26,878 nucleotides of DNA from assembly GCA_002309835.1 (NCBI GenBank), contig DBYL01000027.1, forward strand, positions 1 to 26,878, written 5' to 3'. This DNA is from Bacteroidales bacterium UBA1187. Its GTDB lineage: Bacteria > Bacteroidota > Bacteroidia > Bacteroidales > Paludibacteraceae. Below are positions 1-7,534 of the stretch, one piece after another. Below the pieces are notes generated by a model that was given only the letters and a program-made list of their open reading frames with translations, made no database searches and was not told the DNA's origin. Position numbers and translations under genes: made by a program. Within the stretch, counting starts at the first letter, position 1. Each line of letters starts with the position of its first letter.

Positions 1-380
1 ATACACCTTATTTCTCTCCTCAAGGAGCAAATGTATCATATCATTCGAGATATCATTTCCTTGAAGGCTTGGTGAATTATAATCATATTCCCGAAAATGT
101 AAATCGGGCAAAGAATAATTTGGAACTGAATATTCACCAGTGTGATGAGTTCGAGCAAAAAGCCACTTTCCTACAGAACTTAGATGCCTTATTAGCCATG
201 CATGAGCAATCGATAATAGCTCTTTCATATACTAGTAACGGCTATCCGACTATTGATGAACTTGTCGAAATAATGCACCGGCATAAAAATCATGTAGAAG
301 CTGTTTCATTAGGCAAACATTCTTTCGCTCTAAATCATAATAATGCTAATAGAGAAGAATTCTTAATCATAGGAATATAG
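1..380 (+). CDS. DNA adenine methylase-like protein, C-terminal part
   Basis: The reading frame is open from the window edge (first full codon at position 3) to the TAG at 378-380, so the gene begins upstream and only about 125 residues are seen. The first visible residues are TPY, followed by FSPQGANVSYHSRYHFLEGL. This resembles motif IV (D-x-PY) and the following segment of D12-class N6-adenine methyltransferases, in which DPPY precedes an S/N-Y-H-x-LE stretch. The end, ALSYTSNGYPTIDELVEIM and then EEFLIIG, fits the last strands of that fold (SYxSxGYP and EYLxIG). If correct, it methylates adenine in DNA, alone or with a restriction partner. The SAM-binding motif and specificity region lie outside the window. 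The family call is recall-based inference. Confidence 0.5.
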   Translation, partial: TPYFSPQGANVSYHSRYHFLEGLVNYNHIPENVNRAKNNLELNIHQCDEFEQKATFLQNLDALLAMHEQSIIALSYTSNGYPTIDELVEIMHRHKNHVEAVSLGKHSFALNHNNANREEFLIIGI

Positions 381-423
381 GCATAAATTCATCCAACTTT
401 AGGAATATAAGACTCAATAGATA

Positions 424-1071
424 ATGGATATGAAAGAACCAGAAAATAAAAAATCCACTTGGGCAATATGCCTCTCCATTGCAGCCATTCTGCTATGCCT
501 ACTGGTATTTGCATTATGGGCATTTGAGGTGATGCCGCGCAGTGTGGTTGCGGCAGAGAGTTTTATCGGGGTATGTGTGGCGTTGCTGGCAGTGATTGTG
601 ACAGTTGCAGTGGGAGCACAGATCGTGAATGTGATGGAAGTGAAGAGTGCGCAGAAGAAATATGAGGAAGAACAACTGAAGGTAGAAAAGTTGCAGAAAC
701 AACTTGAAGAGAAGTTATGCCAATTCGAGCAAAATACGGAAAACGATAAACATCACTCAATGCATCTACATGGTATCATGTTGGCAATGCAAAGTAGTAT
801 TCTGGGGAAACACGATGAGGCTTGCTATCATTGCTTTGAGGCACTGGCTGAGAGTTTACAAATGCAAGACCCAATGAATGTAGAGGATATACTCCGTATG
901 ATACGTACAAATCTTAATTTGTTAAAGAAGTCGACTGACCTCTCATCGGATGATATTACTGATCTGAAAGCAATAGATAAGATCATTCTAACTTCTGTAC
1001 ATTATCGTTGGATACATACTAAATATAGTCCATTGCGGGATGAGTACTTTAAGAAGATAGGTTTAGAGTGA
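424..1071 (+). CDS. Two-helix membrane protein with coiled coil, function unknown
   Basis: I do not recognise this 215-residue protein. A short charged N-terminus is followed by two hydrophobic helices at about residues 12-33 and 42-68. Next comes a K/E/Q-rich coiled coil at about 70-105 (repeats such as EEEQLKVEKLQKQLEEKL), then a soluble helical C-terminal part containing HLHGIMLAMQSSI and a CYHCFEAL segment. The two cysteines in CYHC are not enough to claim a metal site. It starts 43 bases after the methylase-like gene on the same strand and may be co-transcribed. Start at ATG 424, with a second ATG two codons later. It is probably an inner-membrane protein with a cytoplasmic coiled-coil tail. 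No homology-based function can be given. Confidence 0.65.
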   Translation: MDMKEPENKKSTWAICLSIAAILLCLLVFALWAFEVMPRSVVAAESFIGVCVALLAVIVTVAVGAQIVNVMEVKSAQKKYEEEQLKVEKLQKQLEEKLCQFEQNTENDKHHSMHLHGIMLAMQSSILGKHDEACYHCFEALAESLQMQDPMNVEDILRMIRTNLNLLKKSTDLSSDDITDLKAIDKIILTSVHYRWIHTKYSPLRDEYFKKIGLE

Positions 1072-1101
1072 AGAGGAGAGTATCGCGGATCAAAAATTTT
1101 G

Positions 1102-1119
1102 GCCGCCGTTGGGGGCGGC
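1102..1119 (+). other. GC-rich hairpin in the 1072-1223 gap
   Basis: GCCGCC (1102-1107) pairs with GGCGGC (1114-1119) around a 6-base loop. No T tract follows, so this is not a convincing intrinsic terminator for the + strand. The rest of the gap is purine-rich and ends in CTAATCTCTAAACACTAAAC, a degenerate short repeat of the kind found elsewhere in the window. The gap separates the methylase region from the glycan cluster. No consensus promoter was found in it. Confidence 0.3.
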
Positions 1120-1223
1120 GGGAAGAAGCGGAGAAAATGATGCGAAGGGAGAGAAAAACGCGCGCTGCGAAGGGCGACGAGGGGAGAAATCTCTAATCTC
1201 TAAACACTAAACGAATTGCATAC

Positions 1224-2903
1224 ATGCAACAACATAACCAAGACATAGAAAATCCGCATCCGCAAGAGACGCAACTGCAAGCGCCTCCGCAGATGCCCAT
1301 GCCGCCGCAGGGGCCGATGATGGTGCCGCCAATGATGGCGGGACAGGCGATGCCAGGACCGCAAGACCCGATGGGGGCGCAGCCAATCGCGCAACCGATG
1401 CCGCGCGGATGGCGGGAACGCATGATGCGCCGGTTTGGCATGGATATGTACGCGCGGGTGCGTAAAGGCGAGCGCACTATCCCCGATTGGATGATGGGCA
1501 AACCGCTTGCATTCTTTTTTGTTTCAATGTTTGCCTGCTGGGTCGTATTTGGGAATGCGATGCCCGCGCTGTATGCCGGCTTTTCGATACTTTCGGTGCT
1601 GTTGTTTTTCGTTGGCACAAGGTATCTGTCTGTCAAATGGAAACAAGATAAGACACGGCTTTTTACCAAGCACTTGTTTGTCGGGGCGCTCTTAGTACGT
1701 TTGATATGGGTCTTATTCGGGTATTTCTACTATAACGAGGCTGTATATGGCAGAGTAGATGGCTTTGGAGATGATAATGGATGGTATCTGGACTTTGCGC
1801 AAGGAATTGCCAAGTGGATACGAGGAGATGGCAAAAGAAGTTTTGGCGAGGTGATGAAGTGGTACGGATCGGCTATTGATGATACAGGATACCCATTCTG
1901 GCTTGCTCTTCTTTATATTTTATCTTTTGACTCGAGTGATGTGTTTGTTCCGCTAATCGCAAAAGCGGTGCTGGGCGCGTATTCTTGTATATGCATCTAT
2001 CGTGTAACGGCGCGACACTTTGGAGAAGGCGCAGCGCGTATAGCCGGGTTGTTTATGTGTCTCAATCCCTATGTGATATTTTGGTGCTCCAGTATGCTGA
2101 AAGAGGCAGAGATGATGTTTTTGTGCTGCTTATGTGTAGATAAGACAGACCAAGCGCTGAGCTCCGAAAAGGGGCTTACATTCATGGGGCTATTACCGGG
2201 TATGTTGGCTGCTTCAGCGTTATTTTTCTTCCGTGCTCCATTAGGAATCGTGGCCGTTTTAGCCATCTTTGCTCACGTCGTATTTGTCTCCAAGCGCGTG
2301 ATGAGTATTGGAAAGAAGGTGATTATAGGAATCCTTGTAGGAGTAATAGTGATTGCCGGCATGGGGGATAGACTCCGCACTCAGGCCAATATGCTTACTA
2401 AACAAGTGCAATCCGGCCAATCTCAAGCTTTAATTGCAGAGCGCGCGGATAAGAAGGGAGGCAATCAGTTGGCAAAATATGCTACGGCAGCAGTATTTGC
2501 CCCGTTGATATTTACCATTCCGTTCCCTACATTCAATATGGTGAATGAAGAGCAAATTATGCAAATGGAGTTATCCGGCGCGAATTATATCAAGAATATT
2601 TTGTCTTTCTTTGTGATTCTCGTAATGCTATTGCTGCTTATCAGCGGAGAGTGGCGACGACATGTGTTCATCTTGGCCTATACATTAGGATATCATGTGA
2701 TATTAGTAATGAGTTCTTTCGCTCAGTCCGGGCGACATCATGCGCCGGTAATTCCTATGATATTGCTATTCGCTGCATACGGTATTCAGGTTGCAAAAGG
2801 AAATAAGGAATTGCAGCGCGGTTTTACCATCGCGTTGGTGCTGGAGGTGGTAATCTGCCTCGCGTGGAACTGGTTCAAACTCAAAGGAAGAGGAATGATA
2901 TAA
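1224..2903 (+). CDS. GT-C-like polytopic membrane protein with proline/methionine-rich N-terminus
   Basis: 559 residues. The first 65 or so are disordered and rich in P, Q and M (PPQMPMPPQGPMMVPPMMAG), which is unusual for this class. About ten to thirteen hydrophobic segments follow from about residue 95. A loop with FGDDNGWYLDF (about 182-192) carries the paired acidic residues and nearby aromatic typical of the first extracytoplasmic loop of GT-C glycosyltransferases (ArnT/PMT-like), which use lipid-phosphate sugars. That assignment rests on architecture, not clear homology; a polysaccharide polymerase (Wzy) is the main alternative. The stop codon overlaps the start of the next glycosyltransferase by one base (TAATG), so the two are translationally linked. 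The gene stands at the head of the cluster. Confidence 0.6.
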   Translation: MQQHNQDIENPHPQETQLQAPPQMPMPPQGPMMVPPMMAGQAMPGPQDPMGAQPIAQPMPRGWRERMMRRFGMDMYARVRKGERTIPDWMMGKPLAFFFVSMFACWVVFGNAMPALYAGFSILSVLLFFVGTRYLSVKWKQDKTRLFTKHLFVGALLVRLIWVLFGYFYYNEAVYGRVDGFGDDNGWYLDFAQGIAKWIRGDGKRSFGEVMKWYGSAIDDTGYPFWLALLYILSFDSSDVFVPLIAKAVLGAYSCICIYRVTARHFGEGAARIAGLFMCLNPYVIFWCSSMLKEAEMMFLCCLCVDKTDQALSSEKGLTFMGLLPGMLAASALFFFRAPLGIVAVLAIFAHVVFVSKRVMSIGKKVIIGILVGVIVIAGMGDRLRTQANMLTKQVQSGQSQALIAERADKKGGNQLAKYATAAVFAPLIFTIPFPTFNMVNEEQIMQMELSGANYIKNILSFFVILVMLLLLISGEWRRHVFILAYTLGYHVILVMSSFAQSGRHHAPVIPMILLFAAYGIQVAKGNKELQRGFTIALVLEVVICLAWNWFKLKGRGMI

Positions 2904-3883
2904 TGAAAATACTGGAAGTATGCAGATATAAGGAAAATTTTCCGAATCATATAGCCCCCTTTGTTGAAGAACAAGGAACTGCGATTGAGCAAGAATTGCA
3001 CAATTCGCAGATAGATGATCGATGCGTGGAGTATTTCTTGGTTAAGGGAAATTATATTACGGCAGTGCGTGAGTTGAAACGAAAGATACGGGAATGGAAA
3101 CCGGATGTCATCCATGCGCATTACGGGTTATCGGCAATAACGACGGAATTACAGAGCGAAGTGCCGGTAGTAACCACATTCCATGATGGGGAAACGCATC
3201 ATTGGTATATCAACTTGCTATCTTCGCTATTTTCGCTTCGAGCCAAGCATGTGATTTACGTGGAGCAACATGTCCGTGATTTATGTTATTTTAAAGCAAA
3301 GAATTATTCCATCATCCCGTGTGGTGTGCCGATGGAGCAGATGATTATCACGCCGAAAGAGGAAGCACGGAAGCAGCTCGGGTGGAGTGAGGACAAGAAA
3401 TATATCATTTTCGGAGGGGCGTTTGATGATTTGAGGAAGAATTACAAGCTACTGCGTGATGCCGTTGCGCGAATAAATGAACAATCTCCAATTGAGTGCG
3501 TAGAGATGAAGAATCTTACGCGCTCACAGTGTGTGCTGCGAATGTGCGCAGCAGATGTATTTGCATTGCCGAGCCATCGTGAAGGAAGTCCTCAGGCGTT
3601 AAAAGAAGCAATGGCGGTGAATTGTCCCTGCATCGCGACGGATATCGCAGATGTAAAATATCTGTTCGGCGATGAACCTGGACATTGGATACTGCGAAAT
3701 CCGAGAAAGACTCACGAGCGTTGGGACGCGGATGAGAAGAGTTTGGATGAGATGGTATCACTACTGAAAGAAGCATTGGCATTCGAAGGAAGGACTAACG
3801 GGCGCGAACGAATTATGCAATTAGAATTGAGCAACGACGATATTGCAAAAAAAATAATTGAAATCTACAAGCAAATATACTGA
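2903..3883 (+). CDS. Glycosyltransferase family 4 protein
   Basis: 326 residues from ATG 2903, chosen because MKILEVCRY is a normal GT4 N-terminus and it overlaps the previous stop as TAATG. The N-terminal acceptor half contains KPDVIHAHYGLSA, the usual GT4 D-x-IHxH signature. The C-terminal nucleotide-sugar half contains IIPCGVPME, FGGAFDDLRKNYKLL and the EX7E-type motif EGSPQALKEAM near residue 226, followed by a DIADV segment. GT-B retaining enzymes of this kind add a sugar from a nucleotide donor to a lipid-linked glycan on the cytoplasmic membrane face. Donor and acceptor cannot be read from the sequence. It is co-transcribed with the upstream membrane protein and with the asparagine synthetase, which starts 4 bases after its stop. 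Confidence 0.85.
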   Translation: MKILEVCRYKENFPNHIAPFVEEQGTAIEQELHNSQIDDRCVEYFLVKGNYITAVRELKRKIREWKPDVIHAHYGLSAITTELQSEVPVVTTFHDGETHHWYINLLSSLFSLRAKHVIYVEQHVRDLCYFKAKNYSIIPCGVPMEQMIITPKEEARKQLGWSEDKKYIIFGGAFDDLRKNYKLLRDAVARINEQSPIECVEMKNLTRSQCVLRMCAADVFALPSHREGSPQALKEAMAVNCPCIATDIADVKYLFGDEPGHWILRNPRKTHERWDADEKSLDEMVSLLKEALAFEGRTNGRERIMQLELSNDDIAKKIIEIYKQIY

Positions 3884-3887
3884 ACAT

Positions 3888-5756
3888 ATGTGTGGCATAG
3901 CCGGAATAATAAGATTCGATAAATCAAAAGTCAACAAGGTACAAGTGCAAGCGATGCTGAAGACTATCAAACATCGCGGACCGGATGATGAAGGTGTGTT
4001 CGTAGACGGACATATAGGGTTAGGTCATGTGCGTTTGAGTATATTAGACTTAAGTGCAGCCGGTCATCAGCCAATGACGGATGATAGCGGCCGCTATACG
4101 ATAGTGCAAAATGGAGAAGCATATAACTACATTGAGCTACGGGAGGAATTAAAAGCGTTAGGCTATTCATTTCATACCCAGACGGATACAGAAGTAGTGC
4201 TGAACGGATATATCGAATGGGGGGAAAGCGTGTTGGACAAACTGAACGGGATGTTCGCGTTAGCGATATATGATCAAGAGAGGCAAACTTTATTCATGGC
4301 ACGTGACCGATTTGGCGTAAAACCATTGTACTATCATGTGGGTGATGAACAAATGATTTTTGCGTCGGAGATACCGGCCATATTAGAGGCGTTACCGGGA
4401 AAACCGAAAGCCAATGAGAATGCGATATTCGACTATCTGGTATTTAATCGGACGGATCAGACGGAGGAAACATTCTTTAGCGACATCTATAAACTACAAC
4501 ACGGATGTTGCATGACGCTGGATTTGAAGCAATCCTATACGAAAGAGAATTTGCCGATTCGTAAATGGTATGACCTTGCGCAGCACGTGAGCGAGCGTAA
4601 ATCGAAGATTGGACATTTGACATTGGATGATGCTGAGAAACACTACTTGGAATTATTCAAACGCGCAATCGAACTACGTTTGCGAACCGACGTGCCATGG
4701 GGCGTATGTTTGAGCGGAGGTATAGATTCTTCTTCTATCACTGCAACAGTTATTAAGGAAATTAAGCAAGCAGATGTTCATTCCTTCTCTGCTGTTTACG
4801 GGAAAGATAGCGATGCGGATGAATCGCAGTTTATCGATGAATTCAAGGGCATCGTGCCGAACATGCATTATGTGCATCCTGACGCTAAGGGGTTATTGGC
4901 TCACATGGAAGACTATGTGCGCATCCAAGGCGAACCGACGCCAACCACATCTCCATACGCCCACTATTGCGTGATGGAGGAGGCAAAGAAGTACGTGAAG
5001 GTGACATTAGATGGGCAAGGAGCAGATGAGGCATTAGCCGGATACGAGTATATACCGGGCTTATATTACAAGACGCTCTTTATCCATTTAAAATGGGGAC
5101 GATTAGCGAAAGAAATAGTGCAATATAAACGTTTACATCACTCATGGCGGCATGTCAAATACATGGCATTCTTTATGCTGCCAAGCTGTATGCGAACAAA
5201 AGTACGAGTGCTGCAACGCGGATATATCAATCCCGAATTTGTGGCGCGACATAAAGATAGCGTGATAGCTGACAAACTCTATGGCGCCAATACCATGGAG
5301 GAGATGTTAGTTGCGCATTTTGAGTATAAATTGGAGCATCTCTTGAAGTGGGGCGATAGAAATGCAATGGCTCATTCTATGGAATCTCGCGCTCCATTTT
5401 TAGATAAAGATTTGGTGGAATACAGTATTGCCCTGAAGGATGCTTTAAAGATTAGGGGAGGATACACGAAGTTCATCTTGCGCGAAGCAATGAAAGGCAT
5501 TATGCCGGAAAAAGTTCGCACCCGAGTAGATAAAAAAGGATTTACCATACCGCAAGATGAGTGGTTTCGAACTGAAGCATTCCAGAAAGTAGTAATGAAT
5601 GTTATACAATCGGAGTCATTTGCGAAGCGAGGATTCTTCAATCCGGATGAGGCAATGAAGTTATACAAGCGTCATTTGAATAAAGAGATAAACGTATCGA
5701 AAGATATATGGAAGTGGATCAACTTGGAGTTGTGGTATAGAACGTACATAGATTGA
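3888..5756 (+). CDS. asnB: Asparagine synthetase, glutamine-hydrolysing
   Basis: 622 residues from ATG 3888, so that the product begins MCGIAGI and Cys2 becomes the catalytic N-terminal nucleophile of the class II glutamine amidotransferase domain (about 2-210). It contains KHRGPDDEG, the glutamine-binding region with NGEAYNY, and RDRFGVKPLYY. The synthetase domain has the PP-loop SGGIDSSS near residue 276 and the later LDGQGADEALAGY and MESRAPFLD segments. The reaction is ATP-dependent transfer of glutamine-derived ammonia to a carboxylate via an acyl-adenylate. The length matches the long AsnB subgroup common in polysaccharide loci, where the substrate may be a sugar carboxylate rather than aspartate; which applies here is inference. 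It lies 4 bases after the GT4 gene and 1 base before the aminotransferase gene. It carries no repeat insertion. Confidence 0.88.
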   Translation: MCGIAGIIRFDKSKVNKVQVQAMLKTIKHRGPDDEGVFVDGHIGLGHVRLSILDLSAAGHQPMTDDSGRYTIVQNGEAYNYIELREELKALGYSFHTQTDTEVVLNGYIEWGESVLDKLNGMFALAIYDQERQTLFMARDRFGVKPLYYHVGDEQMIFASEIPAILEALPGKPKANENAIFDYLVFNRTDQTEETFFSDIYKLQHGCCMTLDLKQSYTKENLPIRKWYDLAQHVSERKSKIGHLTLDDAEKHYLELFKRAIELRLRTDVPWGVCLSGGIDSSSITATVIKEIKQADVHSFSAVYGKDSDADESQFIDEFKGIVPNMHYVHPDAKGLLAHMEDYVRIQGEPTPTTSPYAHYCVMEEAKKYVKVTLDGQGADEALAGYEYIPGLYYKTLFIHLKWGRLAKEIVQYKRLHHSWRHVKYMAFFMLPSCMRTKVRVLQRGYINPEFVARHKDSVIADKLYGANTMEEMLVAHFEYKLEHLLKWGDRNAMAHSMESRAPFLDKDLVEYSIALKDALKIRGGYTKFILREAMKGIMPEKVRTRVDKKGFTIPQDEWFRTEAFQKVVMNVIQSESFAKRGFFNPDEAMKLYKRHLNKEINVSKDIWKWINLELWYRTYID

Positions 5757-5757
5757 T

Positions 5758-7077
5758 ATGCAAATCGCAGAGAGAGTACAACGGATAGCGGCATCGCAGA
5801 GTTTGGCGATGGCGGCGAGGGCGAAAGCCATGAAGGCGGCAGGGATCGACGTGATCAGTATGTCGCTCGGTGAACCCGATATGGATACGCCGGAGCATAT
5901 TCGTCGTGCCGCGCAACAAGCCATCGACAACGGATGGACGCATTATGGCCCGGTGGCGGGAATCCCGAGCCTGCGGGAAGCAGTAGCTTGCTCGCAGAAC
6001 TCGCATTTGAGATTGGACATTGGACATAGTATATTTGAGGCTTCCGACGTTGTCGTAAGCGTAGGGGCGAAGATGGCGATATATAATGCGATTCAGACGA
6101 TCGTCAATCCGGGCGATGAGGTGGTGATCCCGATGCCGAGTTGGGTGAGCTATACCGAGATGGTGAAGGTAGCCGGAGGAAAAGTGGTGCCCATCCAGAC
6201 GAAATACGAGAACCGCTATTGTCTGACCGCGGAGGAACTGCGGGCGGCATTGAGCGAGAAGACGCGGATGCTGATACTTTGCAGTCCGAATAATCCGACG
6301 GGAAGCGTATATAGTTACGAGGAACTGGCGGCGATCGTAGATGTGCTGCGCGAATATCCGCAGGTAGCCGTTCTCTCTGACGAGATATACAATGCGCTGG
6401 TGTATGAAGAGTACATAAACCCAGATAAAGTTGTAACTACTATTCTGTCTGCCGCAGTTCAATTACCATCTCGGAAAGGCTCTTACTCCCTTCCTTTTAG
6501 GGAAGGGCTGGGGTTAGGCTGTTTCCCAGAAATAGCTGAACGGCTGATCATCGTCAATGGCGTAAGTAAGGCGTATGCGATGACGGGATGGAGAGTGGGA
6601 TGGCTGCTGAGTAAGGACAAAGCATTCATTGAGGCATGTACGCGATTGCAGGGACAGCAGTTGACCTGCGCGACGATGGTGGCACAGAAAGCGGCAGAAG
6701 CGGCGTTACGTGGTTCGCATGAGTGCGTGGAGCAGATGCGGCAGGTGTTTGCAGAGCGGAGAGAGTTGATATGCCGGTTAGCACGAGAGATACCCGGGTT
6801 CCGGTTTGAGGAGCCGCAAGGAGCGTTCTATCTATTTCCAAATATCTCCGCATTATTTGGAAAATTTGGGATTGGAGATTGGAAATTGGAGATTGATAGT
6901 GCGGATGATCTCGCAGAATACCTATTAGAAGAAGCGCATGTGGCGGTGGTAAGCGGAACGGCATTCGGATGTCCGGAATGTATACGGCTGTCGTACGCTA
7001 TCAGCACGGAAGAGATCATCGAAGCGATGCGCCGCATCAAAGTCGCAATCACAAAGATAGTAAATAAACAAAAATAA
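5758..7077 (+). CDS. Pyridoxal-phosphate aminotransferase, AspC-type class I, with three repeat-derived insertions
   Basis: 439 residues, about 40-45 longer than typical class I aspartate aminotransferases. The fold-I marks are present: SLGEPDMDTP, HYGPVAGIPSLREAV, SPNNPTGSVYSYEEL (about 176), SDEIYNALVYEE, the PLP lysine in VNGVSKAYAMTGWRVGW (about 271) and the carboxylate-binding arginine in CIRLSYAIST. The surplus length is three in-frame repeat pieces at about residues 83-91, 238-255 and 368-380, between conserved blocks and thus probably in surface loops. The final VNKQK is encoded by the A-rich sequence that precedes the following intergenic element, which also supplies the stop. It likely moves amino groups between an amino acid and a 2-oxo acid. 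Beside asnB, it may feed an amino-acid or amide decoration of the glycan (inference). Confidence 0.85.
   Translation: MQIAERVQRIAASQSLAMAARAKAMKAAGIDVISMSLGEPDMDTPEHIRRAAQQAIDNGWTHYGPVAGIPSLREAVACSQNSHLRLDIGHSIFEASDVVVSVGAKMAIYNAIQTIVNPGDEVVIPMPSWVSYTEMVKVAGGKVVPIQTKYENRYCLTAEELRAALSEKTRMLILCSPNNPTGSVYSYEELAAIVDVLREYPQVAVLSDEIYNALVYEEYINPDKVVTTILSAAVQLPSRKGSYSLPFREGLGLGCFPEIAERLIIVNGVSKAYAMTGWRVGWLLSKDKAFIEACTRLQGQQLTCATMVAQKAAEAALRGSHECVEQMRQVFAERRELICRLAREIPGFRFEEPQGAFYLFPNISALFGKFGIGDWKLEIDSADDLAEYLLEEAHVAVVSGTAFGCPECIRLSYAISTEEIIEAMRRIKVAITKIVNKQK
6004..6028 (+). repeat. In-frame GAGATTGG-type repeat in aminotransferase gene
   Basis: TTGAGATTGGACATTGGACA is made of degenerate ATTGGA units and encodes about eight extra residues (LRLDIGHS) in the segment between SLREAV and SDVVVSVGAK. 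The same unit occurs at 6865-6895, 9951-9988 and 10768-10807. Confidence 0.6.
6469..6522 (+). repeat. In-frame palindromic element in aminotransferase gene
   Basis: CCCTTCC (6488-6494) pairs with GGAAGGG (6501-6507) around a TTTTAG loop, flanked by CTGGGGTTAGGCT. The element is read through as a linker containing LPFREGLGLG between the QLPSRK region and the FPEIAERLIIVNG strand. The reverse complement of this element recurs, with two differences over about 33 bases, inside the rffA-like gene at 21043-21075. Confidence 0.75.
6859..6897 (+). repeat. In-frame GGAGATTGG repeat in aminotransferase gene
   Basis: Degenerate units GGGATTGGAGATTGGAAATT followed by GGAGATTGATAG encode GIGDWKLEID, inserted before the DDLAEYLLEEA helix. 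The GATTGG run is unlike the surrounding codons. Confidence 0.7.
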
Positions 7078-7109
7078 ACACGGTCTACACCGATATAAAC
7101 AGAGATAAA

Positions 7110-7508
7110 GAAAAATGCGGCAGTACGGCCTTTATGGCCTGAATGTAAACAGCTATATATTCACTTGTATGCAAGCATCCAGATGCCTATCTATCTGTTT
7201 ACCTTCCCAGTCCGATATACATATCGTACTACTGCCTTATAAAAAATGTCCATTCCATGGACTGAAAAAATAACAAAAATATATATTACTATCCGCATGG
7301 ATTTTTGACAGTGAGCGGAGTGAACGCATTTTCGTAAGCGAAGCGCATTTTTGTGAGCAGCCGAGATTAGCACTATACAAGGGCTAAGCACATAGAGAAA
7401 TACTATTACTGCATGCTGGGAGCTCGCTCACGGGCATGAAGAAAAAGGATTACGCTAAGGCCGCGTGGGCCATAGGCAGAGCGGAAACAGGCTGCGTATT
7501 TTTGATTA
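7110..7508 (+). repeat. Composite intergenic element A: two facing cloverleaf repeats
   Basis: This fills most of the 457-base gap 7078-7534 and recurs at 16290-16755. Forward cloverleaf: closing stem GGCAGTA (7119-7125) with TACTGCC (7230-7236); hairpin 1 GGCC-TTTAT-GGCC (7127-7139); middle arm GTAAACAG (7145-7152) with CTGTTTAC (7195-7202), capped by CTTG-TATG-CAAG (7164-7175); hairpin 3 CGATA-TACA-TATCG (7213-7226). A hairpin GTCCAT-TCC-ATGGAC follows (7248-7262). Reverse cloverleaf, read on the - strand: closing stem GCAGCC (+7357-7362) with GGCTGC (+7490-7495); hairpin GGCC-GCGTG-GGCC (+7459-7471); arm CATGC (+7412-7416) with GCATG (+7434-7438). The two ends are inverted (AAAAATGCG at the left, CGTATTTTT at the right). 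Just upstream, 7081-7092 forms CGGT-CTAC-ACCG. No protein-coding gene is seen in the gap. Confidence 0.8.
7497..7504 (+). promoter_or_regulatory. Possible -7 promoter element at right end of composite element A
   Basis: TATTTTTG matches the Bacteroidota -7 consensus TAnnTTTG and lies 31 bases before the GTG start of the FemAB-like gene. No TTTG or TTG is seen 19-21 bases upstream, so only half of the promoter is supported. The same octamer ends the second composite copy at 16744-16751, just before the ATP-grasp gene. Confidence 0.3.
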
Positions 7509-7534
7509 ATAGAAAACTAATAGCTAATAACTGA

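Noticed and set aside
424..1071. Restriction or defence partner of the methylase-like gene
   Set aside because: The product has two membrane helices and a coiled coil but no nuclease motif; adjacency alone is not enough.
5719..6462. A 247-codon open frame on the - strand
   Set aside because: It lies opposite asnB and the aminotransferase, whose conserved blocks are intact; the translation has no domain features. The same holds for the - strand frames at 7946-8545 and 13100-13720.
7248..7262. Intrinsic terminator after the aminotransferase gene (GTCCAT-TCC-ATGGAC)
   Set aside because: The + strand side after the hairpin is A-rich, not T-rich. It could end transcription only on the - strand, where no gene is present.
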